Assembly (NCBI RefSeq): GCF_011765465.1
Contig: NZ_CP050265.1
Span: forward strand, 806,001 to 870,000
Reading direction: 5' to 3'
Length of the DNA stretch: 64,000 nt
From: Erythrobacter sp.
GTDB lineage: Bacteria > Pseudomonadota > Alphaproteobacteria > Sphingomonadales > Sphingomonadaceae
In this document: piece by piece, positions 45,032-53,551 of the stretch
How the letters are laid out: each line of letters opens with the position of its first letter
Numbering within the stretch: the stretch's first letter is position 1
Translations under genes and position numbers: made by a program
Notes under the pieces: model-generated
Databases searched by the model: none
Told to the model about the DNA's origin: nothing
Seen by the model: only the letters and a program-made list of their open reading frames with translations

Positions 45032-46555
45032 ATGGACGAACTTTTCGACGAGGTGCGCGCGGCGCTGTGGTCGGTCTGGCACCGGCGCTGGATCGCGATC
45101 GCGGTTGCCTGGGGGGTGTGTCTGCTGGGCTGGCTCGTCGTTGCGCTGATTCCCAATTCCTACGAATCCAAGGCGCGGATCTACGTCGATGTCGAGGATG
45201 TCCTGTCCGAACAGCTCGGCATCGCGGGCGACGGTCGCGAGGAAATCATGCGGGTGCGCCAGACGCTCGCCAGCAATGTGAATCTCGAACGGGTAATCAA
45301 AGGCACGCGGCTCGGCGAAGGGATTTCGACCCGGGGCGAGATGGACAACGCGATTGCCGACCTGTCGAAACGGGTCGCTGTGCAGAGCGAGGAGGACAAC
45401 CTCTTCGCTATCACCGCGACGGTCGGCAAGAGCGACCTTTCCGACGCCGAGAACGCGGTGCTGGCGCGCAATGTCGTGCAGAAGCTGCTCGACATCTTCC
45501 GCGAGGAACACATTGCTGGCAACCGGGCGGGGATCGACCAGGCGCTGGCCGAACTCGATTCCCAGCTCGAGGAACGCAAGGCCGAACTCGAGGCGGCGGA
45601 GGAGCGCCGCCTGTCCTTCGAGGCGCAGTATCCCGAACTCATCGGCGGCTCGCAGACTCTGTCGAGCAAGGTCCAGCAGGCGCGCACCGAATTGCGCGAC
45701 GTCGAGGCCGATCTCGCCGCCGCGCAGAGTGCGCTGGCCGCGATCGAAGGGCAGATCTCCGGCACGCCGCGCACCATCGTCACGCCCGGAGCGGCGACGG
45801 GGCCGCGCGGGGCGCTGATGCAGGCGCAGGCGCAGCTCGCCGAATTGCGCTCGCGCGGGCTGACCGACGAACATCCCGACGTGGTGGCGACGAAGCGCCA
45901 GGTAGATCTCCTCGCCAGGGCGGCGGCTGCGAGCGGGGCCGAGGACGCGGGCGGCACGCCGAACCCGGCCTATACCTCGCTCATCGCGATCCGTGCAGAC
46001 CGGCAGGCGGCGGTCGAATCGCTCCAGGCGCGCCGCGCGGCGCTGCAATCGACTCTCGCCGGGCTGATGGCGAGCCAGGCCAGCGAGCCGGCGATCGCGG
46101 CCGAGGCGAACCGCATCAGCCGCGACTACGACGTGCTGCGCAAGAATTATGAGGATCTTCTCCAGAACCGCGAGGAAATCCGCACCCGCGGCGACGTGGT
46201 GGACGAGACGAGCCAGTACAAGTTCGACCTGATCGACCCGCCGGTCGTGCCCCAGAAGCCCGCCGCGCCCAATCGCCCCGTGCTGCTGCTGGGCGTGCTG
46301 GTCGTCGGTCTCGGCGCGGGCGCGGGGGTGGCCTGGGCGCTCGGCCAGCTGCGCTCGGGCTTCGCCACGCCGCAGAAGCTCGAACGTGCTTTCGACCTGC
46401 CGGTGGTGGGCGCGATCTCGCTGACCCTTTCGGATGCCGCGAAGGCGCTGGAACGACGCAGGCTCAAGCAATTCGCCGGCGCCTGCGCGGGGCTCGGCGC
46501 GATATTCGTGATCCTGCTCGCGATCGAGGTCGTCTCGGTCGGGACGGTGGCGTGA
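45032..46555 (+). CDS. XrtA-system chain-length determinant (Wzz-like)
   Basis: This 507-residue inner-membrane copolymerase controls glycan chain length and partners the kinase encoded next. It has an N-terminal helix (IAIAVAWGVCLLGWLVVALI), a periplasmic domain starting SKARIYVDVEDVL, long coiled coils (QALAELDSQLEERKAELEAA and further), and a proline-rich helix (DPPVVPQKPAAPNRPVLLLG). A last helix lies near FAGACAGLGAIFVILLAI. The kinase domain is not fused. It starts 15 bases after the EpsL gene. Confidence 0.92.
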   Translation: MDELFDEVRAALWSVWHRRWIAIAVAWGVCLLGWLVVALIPNSYESKARIYVDVEDVLSEQLGIAGDGREEIMRVRQTLASNVNLERVIKGTRLGEGISTRGEMDNAIADLSKRVAVQSEEDNLFAITATVGKSDLSDAENAVLARNVVQKLLDIFREEHIAGNRAGIDQALAELDSQLEERKAELEAAEERRLSFEAQYPELIGGSQTLSSKVQQARTELRDVEADLAAAQSALAAIEGQISGTPRTIVTPGAATGPRGALMQAQAQLAELRSRGLTDEHPDVVATKRQVDLLARAAAASGAEDAGGTPNPAYTSLIAIRADRQAAVESLQARRAALQSTLAGLMASQASEPAIAAEANRISRDYDVLRKNYEDLLQNREEIRTRGDVVDETSQYKFDLIDPPVVPQKPAAPNRPVLLLGVLVVGLGAGAGVAWALGQLRSGFATPQKLERAFDLPVVGAISLTLSDAAKALERRRLKQFAGACAGLGAIFVILLAIEVVSVGTVA

Positions 46556-46565
46556 GGAGGAGCGG

Positions 46566-47540
46566 ATGACCGAACATCGCAGGATCACGCCTCCTTCGGG
46601 CGAGCCTGAGGGCCGCAAGCGGCGCTCGCTGATCGAGCGGGCGGGGGATGTCTTCGGGACCGACCGGCTCGGCCCGTTCGCGGTTCCGCGCGACCTGCCG
46701 GAGCCGCGGCGACCCGTTGCCGACCCTGCACCACCCGAGCAGCCCGCACGGGCCCCTGCGGGCGACCTCGGCCCGGCCGCGCCACCGCCGCGCGTCGAAC
46801 CTGCGGTTGCGCTCGCCGGCCCGCGCCAGTCGGTCGACCGCGAGCGGCTGCGCGACGAAGGTCTCATCGTTCCCGAGGAACCGGTGACCGGCCAGCTCGA
46901 GGAATTTCGTATCGTCAAGCGCGAGCTGCTTGCCGAAGCGCGCGGGGCGGACGATCCGCTGGCGCGGCGGATCCTCGTGTGCTCGCCTCATCCGGGCGAG
47001 GGCAAGACCTATTGCGCGGCCAATCTCGCCATTGCCATGGCCGCGACCCGTGACATCGAGGTCGTGCTGGTCGATGCCGACACGGTCAAGCCGTCTGTCA
47101 CCCAGCGGTTCGGGATCGAGGGCGGGCCGGGGCTCTTGGACGTGCTCGCCGATCCCGCGATCCGTCCCGAAAGCTGCGTGATCCGCACCGATATCGAAGG
47201 GCTCTTCGTCCTCCCTTCAGGCAGCGCCACTTCGCGCGATTCCGAATATCTCGCGAGCGCGCGGACCGGCGAAGTGCTCGACCGCCTGACCCGCGGCGCG
47301 CCCAATCGCATCCTCATCTTCGACACGCCCCCCGCGCTCGCCGCCTCGCCCGCGGCCGAGCTCGCGCGCCATGTCGGACAGGCGCTGCTGGTGGTGCGCG
47401 CCGATGAAACCAGCCGCGCCGCGCTCGAAGATGCACGCCAGCTGCTTTCGGCCTGCCCGGACATCAAGCTGCTGCTCAACGCCGCGCGCTACAGCCCTTC
47501 AGGCCGACGCTTCGGCGATTACGGGAAAGCGAGGGACTAG
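46566..47540 (+). CDS. XrtA-associated tyrosine autokinase (BY-kinase)
   Basis: This 324-residue protein has a disordered proline/arginine-rich N-terminus (about 1-100) and a bacterial tyrosine-kinase domain. Walker A is SPHPGEGKTYCAANLA, Walker A' is VVLVDADTVKPSV and Walker B is ILIFDTPPA. It should phosphorylate its own C-terminal tyrosines to gate export with the Wzz-like protein. The C-terminal tail is short and has only two tyrosines (ARYSPSG and GDYGKARD) instead of the usual tyrosine cluster. Confidence 0.9.
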   Translation: MTEHRRITPPSGEPEGRKRRSLIERAGDVFGTDRLGPFAVPRDLPEPRRPVADPAPPEQPARAPAGDLGPAAPPPRVEPAVALAGPRQSVDRERLRDEGLIVPEEPVTGQLEEFRIVKRELLAEARGADDPLARRILVCSPHPGEGKTYCAANLAIAMAATRDIEVVLVDADTVKPSVTQRFGIEGGPGLLDVLADPAIRPESCVIRTDIEGLFVLPSGSATSRDSEYLASARTGEVLDRLTRGAPNRILIFDTPPALAASPAAELARHVGQALLVVRADETSRAALEDARQLLSACPDIKLLLNAARYSPSGRRFGDYGKARD

Positions 47541-47544
47541 GCTC

Positions 47545-49164
47545 ATGCGCCCGATGCTTCTCGCCCTTTCTGTCCTTACCGGCCTGGCCGCCGCTGCCCC
47601 GGCCCATGCCCAGGACAACCGCCAGGACACGGCCGACGGGCGCACTTTCGTGCGGCCCTATATCGAAGTCGGCCAGGTCCTTTCGGCCGAGCTGTCGCCG
47701 GGCGACGACGTACTCACATTCACTCAGGTCGCCGCTGGGGTCGATGCCAACCGGCAGGGCCGCAATTCGGGCGTCTCGGTATCCCTGCGCTACGAACGCA
47801 ACATAGCCTGGGGCGACGACCAGGTCGACACCGAAACGCTGAGCGGGGTCGCGCGCGGCTATCTTTCGCTCGTCCCGCGCGCGCTGACGTTCGAGGCGGG
47901 CGGGCTCGCGAGCCGCACGCGGGTTGACGGCGGCGGGGGCGTCTCCAGCAACCCGCTGGTGCGCGAGGACGCGGAAAGCCAGATCTATTCGATCTATGCC
48001 GGGCCGACGCTCGCCACCAATGTCGGAGCGGTCGCCATCAACGGCTTCGCGCGGGTCGGCTACAACCGTTTCGAGACCGAGAACGCGGTGTTCGACAACG
48101 CTGGCAATGCCATCGACGTGTTCGACGACAGCGTGACCTATAACGGCCGCGTGACCGCCTCGACCCGCTCGGGCGAACCGCTTCCGGTCGGGCTCGCAGT
48201 GACGGGCGGGATCTTTCAGGAGGAGATCTCCAATCTCGACCAGCGCGTGCGCGATGCCTTCGTGCGCGCCGATGTCACCGTGCCGCTTACCCCCTCGCTC
48301 GCGCTGGTGGGCGGCGTGGGTTACGAGGACGTGGAAATTTCCAGCCGCGACGCGCTGCGCGATGCGAACGGCGATCCGGTGATCGGAGCGGACGGGCGGC
48401 TCGTGACCGACACGGCAAGCCCGCGGCTTATCGCATTCGATGTAGACGGCCTGCTTTGGGACGTCGGCGTTCTGTGGCGCCCGAGTTCGCGCACCTCGCT
48501 TGAAGCGCGGGTCGGAGAGCGTTACGACTCAACGACTTACTACGGAAACTTCACCTATCGTCCGAATACCCGCAGCGCGCTGGCCATTGTCGCTTATGAC
48601 GGGGTGAGCGGCTTCGGCGGGGTGCTGAACAACGCGCTCGCCGGCCTGTCGAGCGACTTCACCGCTTTCCGCAATCCCGTCACCGGCGATTTCGGCGGCC
48701 TCGTGAGCGGCGGCGAAGGTCTCGGCACGATCGGCGCGCTCGGCTCGGTCCGCTCGGCGGCTTTCCGCGGCCGGGGTGTGCGGGCGAGCTACCAGCGCAC
48801 CATCGGCAGGCTCAATGCCGCGATCGGCGCGGGATACGACCGGCGCACCTTCATCGCTGCGGCCGGAACGCCGCTCGAAGCGGCGGACGGCCTGACGGAC
48901 GAAAGCTATTACATCACCGGCGCGCTCTCGCGACAGGTGGGCCAGCGCGCGATCGTCACCGCCAATGCCTATGTCAACTGGTTCGAAAGCGCGACCGACG
49001 GGGGCGATGTGACCGCCTTCGGCGCTTCGGCCTCCTATAACCGCTCGCTGACCCAGCGCCTGTCCGCCCGTGCCGCGCTGTCGGTCGATTATTTCGACAG
49101 CGAGTTCACCGCCGAGGACTTCGCCTTCGCCACGGCGCTGCTCGGCCTGCGCTACGATTTCTGA
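47545..49164 (+). CDS. XrtA/PEP-CTERM-system-associated outer-membrane beta-barrel protein
   Basis: This 539-residue protein has a signal peptide (MLLALSVLTGLAAAAPAHA) and many alternating beta strands, such as GVSVSLRYERNIAW and TSLEARVGERYDSTTYYG. It ends in ATALLGLRYDF, with the terminal Phe typical of barrels inserted by BAM. It belongs by position and pattern to the TIGR03016-like outer-membrane family of exosortase loci and may take part in passage of the glycan or sorted proteins. The start ATG 47545 is four bases after the kinase gene. Confidence 0.85.
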   Translation: MRPMLLALSVLTGLAAAAPAHAQDNRQDTADGRTFVRPYIEVGQVLSAELSPGDDVLTFTQVAAGVDANRQGRNSGVSVSLRYERNIAWGDDQVDTETLSGVARGYLSLVPRALTFEAGGLASRTRVDGGGGVSSNPLVREDAESQIYSIYAGPTLATNVGAVAINGFARVGYNRFETENAVFDNAGNAIDVFDDSVTYNGRVTASTRSGEPLPVGLAVTGGIFQEEISNLDQRVRDAFVRADVTVPLTPSLALVGGVGYEDVEISSRDALRDANGDPVIGADGRLVTDTASPRLIAFDVDGLLWDVGVLWRPSSRTSLEARVGERYDSTTYYGNFTYRPNTRSALAIVAYDGVSGFGGVLNNALAGLSSDFTAFRNPVTGDFGGLVSGGEGLGTIGALGSVRSAAFRGRGVRASYQRTIGRLNAAIGAGYDRRTFIAAAGTPLEAADGLTDESYYITGALSRQVGQRAIVTANAYVNWFESATDGGDVTAFGASASYNRSLTQRLSARAALSVDYFDSEFTAEDFAFATALLGLRYDF

Positions 49165-49179
49165 CCCGGAGCCACGCTT

Positions 49180-50328
49180 ATGTACGAGGAATTCTACGGC
49201 TTCAGCGCCCGCCCCTTCCAGCTCACGCCGGACCCGCAGTTCTGGTTCGAGAGCGTCACGCACAAGAAGGCGATGAGCTATCTCGGCTATGGTCTTGGCC
49301 AGGGCGAAGGCTTCATCGTCATCACCGGCGAAGTCGGCGCGGGCAAGTCCACGCTGGTCGCGCACCTCATGGAACGGATCGACCCCGAGGCGCTCACCGT
49401 CGCGCAGGTGGTCACCTCGTCGCTCGACGGAGAGGAGATCGTTCACGTTGTCGCACAAGCTTTCGGCCTTGCGGTCGAAGGGCATGACAAGGCCGCCGCG
49501 CTCGGCGCGATCGAGCGCTTTCTGCAGGACGAGGCGCGCGCCGGGCGGCGCTGCCTGCTGGTGGTCGACGAATGCCAGAACCTCGCGCTCGAAGCGCTCG
49601 AGGAACTGCGGATGCTGTCGAATTTCCAGCTCGGCTCGCATCCGCTGCTGCAGAGCCTGCTGCTCGGCCAGCCCGAATTCCGCCGCACGCTTGCCCATCA
49701 CCCCGGGCTAGATCAGCTGCGCCAGCGGATCATCGCCTCGCATCACCTCGCGCCGCTGGGCGAGGACGAGATCGAAGCCTATGTCACGCACCGCCTCATG
49801 CAGGTCGGATGGGACGCCCGCCCGGCGCTGGGCGAGGGGCTGGTGGAGAAACTCTACATCGCCTCCGAGGGAATCCCGCGGCGGGTTAACCGGCTGATGA
49901 ACCGCCTCCTGCTGCTCGGCGCGATCGAGGAAGAGGAAGCGCTCACTCCCGCCATGCTCGAAGCCGTGGTCGAGGAGATGGCGGGCGATGAAGCCGAAGG
50001 ATCGCAGGCCGAAGCGCCGAAGCCTGCGCGCTCGCACGCTCAGCCCGCCGAGCCGCAGGAAGCGGGCTCGGTCCCTCCGGAAGAGGTCGCCGCGCTTCTT
50101 GCGCAGCGCGATGCCCGCACTGCCGAGCTCGAAGCGGCGATCCTCGAATTGCAGGCTGCCGGGGCTTCGACCGGCGGGGATGATGCTCCGCGCGCGCTCG
50201 ACCCGGAGATTGCCGAAACGATCCGCAAGCTCGAAGCGCGGCTCGAGGAGCAGGAGCAGTCGCTGCGCCACGTGCTGACAATGCTGATCGAATGGTTCGA
50301 GGACGACGCCGCGCGGGAGGCGGCCTGA
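49180..50328 (+). CDS. XrtA-associated ATPase (ExeA-like)
   Basis: This 382-residue AAA-type ATPase opens YEEFYGFSARPFQLTPDPQFWF. Walker A is GEVGAGKSTL, Walker B is CLLVVDECQNL, and the sensor region includes HHLAPLGEDEIEAYVTHRL. The family is usually about 270 residues; here a further ~110 residues follow, with an Ala/Pro/Glu-rich linker and coiled-coil segments (ARTAELEAAILELQAAG and IRKLEARLEEQEQSLRHVL). It starts 15 bases after the barrel gene. The extension may mediate contact with other locus proteins. Confidence 0.9.
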   Translation: MYEEFYGFSARPFQLTPDPQFWFESVTHKKAMSYLGYGLGQGEGFIVITGEVGAGKSTLVAHLMERIDPEALTVAQVVTSSLDGEEIVHVVAQAFGLAVEGHDKAAALGAIERFLQDEARAGRRCLLVVDECQNLALEALEELRMLSNFQLGSHPLLQSLLLGQPEFRRTLAHHPGLDQLRQRIIASHHLAPLGEDEIEAYVTHRLMQVGWDARPALGEGLVEKLYIASEGIPRRVNRLMNRLLLLGAIEEEEALTPAMLEAVVEEMAGDEAEGSQAEAPKPARSHAQPAEPQEAGSVPPEEVAALLAQRDARTAELEAAILELQAAGASTGGDDAPRALDPEIAETIRKLEARLEEQEQSLRHVLTMLIEWFEDDAAREAA

Positions 50329-50330
50329 CC

Positions 50331-51242
50331 GTGTCCGCCGCGCTCGCCTCGCCCATGCCTGCCAACGGCCTGTCGGTCGATGTCGAGGAGTGGTTCCAGG
50401 TCGGCGCGTTCGAGCGCGTGATCGGGCGCGGCGAGTGGGACGGGATCGCGAGCCGGGTCGAGGGCAATGTCGACTTCCTTATCGACCTGTTCGCCGCAGC
50501 CGGGGTCCACGCGACATTCTTCACGCTGGGCTGGGTGGCGGAGCGGCAACCGGCGCTGATGCGGCGCATCATCGATGCGGGACACGAGATTGCCAGCCAC
50601 GGCTATGACCACGCGCGCGTCTTCACCCTTTCGCGCCGCGCCTTCGCCGAGGACATCGCAAGGGCGCGCCGCATCATCGAGGATGCTGCGGGCGTGGCTG
50701 TGAAGGGCTACCGCGCGCCGAGCTTTTCGATCGATGCGCGCAATCCATGGGCCTTTGAGGAACTGGCGGCGCAGGGCTATGCTTATTCCTCCAGCGTCGC
50801 GCCGGTGGTGCACGACCATTACGGTTGGCCCGAAGCGCCGCGCTTCGCCTTTCGTCCGGTTGCGGGCTCCGACCTCGTCGAGCTGCCGGTGACCACCGCC
50901 ATGCTCGGCCGCCGGCGGGTCGCGGCGGGCGGAGGCGGGTTCTTCCGCGTCCTGCCCTATGGCTTTTCACGCTGGGCGATCCGGCAGGTCAACCGCGTCG
51001 ATGAACGCCCGGCGATGTTCTATTTCCACCCCTGGGAGATCGATCCCGGCCAGCCGCGCGTGGGCAACGCCCCGCTGCGCTCGCGCCTGAGGCATTACAC
51101 CGGGCTCGAGGCGATGGCGGGCAAGCTGCGCCGCCTGCTGGGCGATTTCGCCTGGGGGAGGGTCGATGCGGTGGCGGAGCGCGAGGTGCTGCGGGCGGAA
51201 GACTGGCCGGTGGCATCCCCGCCCGCAAGGCAGGCCGCATGA
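50331..51242 (+). CDS. XrtA-system polysaccharide deacetylase
   Basis: This 303-residue protein has a NodB-homology domain. The metal/catalytic Asp is in LSVDVEEWFQ, the metal His pair in EIASHGYDHARV, and the later motif RAPSFSID and WEIDPGQPR complete the set. It probably removes acetyl groups from GlcNAc-type sugars of the exported glycan. The start is GTG 50331, two bases after the ATPase stop. It overlaps the FemAB gene by ATGA (51239-51242). Confidence 0.92.
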   Translation: MSAALASPMPANGLSVDVEEWFQVGAFERVIGRGEWDGIASRVEGNVDFLIDLFAAAGVHATFFTLGWVAERQPALMRRIIDAGHEIASHGYDHARVFTLSRRAFAEDIARARRIIEDAAGVAVKGYRAPSFSIDARNPWAFEELAAQGYAYSSSVAPVVHDHYGWPEAPRFAFRPVAGSDLVELPVTTAMLGRRRVAAGGGGFFRVLPYGFSRWAIRQVNRVDERPAMFYFHPWEIDPGQPRVGNAPLRSRLRHYTGLEAMAGKLRRLLGDFAWGRVDAVAEREVLRAEDWPVASPPARQAA

Positions 51243-52306
51243 ACGCGCCCGTTCGCCTGTCCGAGACCGTGCGCGCGGTCGACCTGCACGATCCCGGCGA
51301 GGTGCGCCGGATCGAGGCTTTCGTGCGCGAACGCGGCGCGAGCCTGTTCCACCGTCCGGCCTGGCTGCTCGGGGTCGAAGCGGGGACGGGCCAGCGCGCG
51401 GGCGGCTTCTTCGCTCAGCGCATGGGAACGATCACAGGCTGGCTCCCGCTCACCGAAGTGCGCTCGGCCCTGTTCGGCAAGGCGCTCGTCTCGAGCGGCT
51501 TCGGCGTCGGCGGCGGGATCTGCGCGGAAAGCGAGGCGGCGGTGGATGCGCTCGCCGCCGCGGCCGAGCGCGCTGCCGAAACGCGCGGCTTCGCCAGTGT
51601 CGAACTGCGCGGGACGCCCATTCCCCCCCGCGAAGGCTGGCGGCAATGGGACGACCGGCATTGCGGGTTCGAACGGGCGCTTGCCGCCGACGACGAGGCG
51701 GAACTCCTCGCCATCCCGCGCAAGGCCCGCGCCGAGGTGCGCAAGGGGCTCGCGAACCAGCTCCCGGTACGCGTCGGGCGCGGGCGAGACGACCTGGCCG
51801 CGCATTATGCGGTCTATTCGCAAAGCGTGCGAAATCTCGGCACGCCCGTCTTCCCGAAAAAGCTCTTCGCCGCGATGCTCGCCGCCTTTCCGGATGAGGC
51901 CGACATCCTCACCGTCTTCGCAGACGGTGCGCCGATCGCGAGCGTCCTTTCCTTCTATCACGACGGTGCGGTCATGCCCTTCTGGGGCGGCGGCACGCAG
52001 GCCGCGCGAGGGGCTCGGGCGAACGAGCTGATGTACTACGAGCTCATGCTGCACGCCCGCAAGCGCGGCATGGAGCGGTTCGATTTCGGGCGCTCCAAGA
52101 CCGGCAGCGGGCCGTGGAAGTTCAAGAAGAACTGGGGCTTCACGCCGCAGCCGCTGACCTATGGCGAATGGAGCGCGCCGGGCCGCCGCCCCCGCGACAT
52201 CGACCCGACCAGCGCGGCCTATTCGCGCCGGATCGAGCTGTGGAAGAAGCTTCCGCTACCGCTCGCCAACCTCATCGGTCCGCCGATCGCGCGCGGGCTC
52301 GCCTGA
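51239..52306 (+). CDS. FemAB-family XrtA/PEP-CTERM-system protein
   Basis: This 355-residue GNAT/FemAB-fold protein probably transfers an amino-acyl or acyl group to the glycan or its lipid intermediate. Characteristic stretches are SLFHRPAWLLGVEAGTG, AIPRKARAEVRKGL, NLGTPVFPKKLFAAML, MPFWGGGTQAARGARANELMYY, and the C-terminal FDFGRSKTGSGPWKFKKNWGF. The last motif is diagnostic of this exosortase-linked family. It lies between deacetylase and glycosyltransferase genes. Confidence 0.92.
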   Translation: MNAPVRLSETVRAVDLHDPGEVRRIEAFVRERGASLFHRPAWLLGVEAGTGQRAGGFFAQRMGTITGWLPLTEVRSALFGKALVSSGFGVGGGICAESEAAVDALAAAAERAAETRGFASVELRGTPIPPREGWRQWDDRHCGFERALAADDEAELLAIPRKARAEVRKGLANQLPVRVGRGRDDLAAHYAVYSQSVRNLGTPVFPKKLFAAMLAAFPDEADILTVFADGAPIASVLSFYHDGAVMPFWGGGTQAARGARANELMYYELMLHARKRGMERFDFGRSKTGSGPWKFKKNWGFTPQPLTYGEWSAPGRRPRDIDPTSAAYSRRIELWKKLPLPLANLIGPPIARGLA

Positions 52307-52324
52307 GCCTTGGCGGAGGGCCGC

Positions 52325-53551
52325 ATGGGCGACATCCTGTTCCTTGCGCACCGCGTGCCGTTCCCGCCCGACCGCGGGGACAAGATCCGCTCGCACCACC
52401 TGCTGCGCAAGCTCGCGCAGCTCGCCCCGGTCCATGTCGGCACGCTTACCGAAAGCGCCGCCGACCGCGCGGGCGAGGGCGCACTCGCGGCGCTGGCGGC
52501 AAGCCATTTCGCGCCTACGCGCGCCAAACCGCTCGCCCTTGCCGGGGTCGAGGCGGTGCTTTCCGGCAAGCCCGTCAGCCTTACCGCCTTTCATTCCGCC
52601 GCGCTCGACAACTGGGTGCGGCGCACGATTGCCGAGCGGAAGATCGACACGATCGTCGTCTTCTCGGGCCAGATGGGGCAATACGTGCCGGACGATTTCG
52701 CAGGGCGCGTGGTGATCGACCTGTGCGATGTCGACAGCGCCAAGTTCGCGAATTACGCCGAGGCCGGCCAGCGCGTCTGGCTCAACCGCCGCGAAGCGCG
52801 CCTGCTTGCGTGCGAAGAGGAACGGCTCGCTGCGCGCGCCGATGCGACGATCCTAATCAGCGAGCCGGAGGCAAACCTGCTGCGCGCCCGGCTGCCCGCG
52901 CCGGTGGCGGACAAGGTTCGGGTGATCGGCAACGGGATTGACGCTGCCCGCTTCGATCCCGCCGCCTGCGCTGCACACCTGGGTATCGTCGCGCGCGAGG
53001 GGCCGCATATCGTCTTCACCGGGCAGATGGATTACCCGCCCAACGAAAAGGCCGCGAGTTTTGCCGCGCGCGCGTTCCTCCCGCGCCTGCGCCGGGCCTT
53101 GCCGAAGGCCGAACTCCACGTCGTCGGTCGCAGCCCGACCCGCGCTGTGGAGGCGCTGGGCGAATGCGAAGGCGTGAGCGTTTGGGGCGAGGTACCCGAC
53201 ATCCGTCCCTTCCTTGCCGCCGCCGACTGCGTCATCGTCCCGCTCGAAATTGCGCGCGGAGTGCAGAACAAGGTGCTCGAAGCGATGGCGATGGCGCGGC
53301 CCGTCCTGCTTTCGCCCCAGGCTGCGACCGGTATTGCGGCCCGCTCCGGCGAACACTGGCTGGTGAGCGCGCTCGACGGCGAGGCCATGGCCGGGGCGGC
53401 CTGCGACCTCATCGCCGATGCCCCCCGCGCGGCGGCGATGGGGCAGGCGGCGCGGCGCTTCGTGATCGATCACCACGGTTGGGAGGCGATGCTCGCACCG
53501 CTGGATGCGCTTGTCGGTCGATATGCCGGAAAGGCGCGCGATGCCGCCTGA
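52325..53551 (+). CDS. TIGR03087-type XrtA-system glycosyltransferase
   Basis: This 408-residue GT-B (family 4-like) glycosyltransferase starts DILFLAHRVPFPPDRGDKIR, the hallmark of this exosortase-linked family. The middle has DLCDVDSAKFANYAE, the interdomain part has VRVIGNGIDAARF, and the donor-binding half has VFTGQMDYPPNEKA, LHVVGRSP and VPLEIARGVQNKVLEAMAM with the EX7E-like Glu. ATG 52325 is used because GGCGGAGGG precedes it; TTG 52310 is also in frame. It overlaps the exosortase gene by 11 bases. Confidence 0.93.
   Translation: MGDILFLAHRVPFPPDRGDKIRSHHLLRKLAQLAPVHVGTLTESAADRAGEGALAALAASHFAPTRAKPLALAGVEAVLSGKPVSLTAFHSAALDNWVRRTIAERKIDTIVVFSGQMGQYVPDDFAGRVVIDLCDVDSAKFANYAEAGQRVWLNRREARLLACEEERLAARADATILISEPEANLLRARLPAPVADKVRVIGNGIDAARFDPAACAAHLGIVAREGPHIVFTGQMDYPPNEKAASFAARAFLPRLRRALPKAELHVVGRSPTRAVEALGECEGVSVWGEVPDIRPFLAAADCVIVPLEIARGVQNKVLEAMAMARPVLLSPQAATGIAARSGEHWLVSALDGEAMAGAACDLIADAPRAAAMGQAARRFVIDHHGWEAMLAPLDALVGRYAGKARDAA

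Noticed and set aside
47545-49164. PEP-CTERM anchor at the end of the barrel protein
   Set aside because: The C-terminus ends as a barrel strand (GLRYDF), with no Pro-Glu-Pro motif, helix or basic tail.
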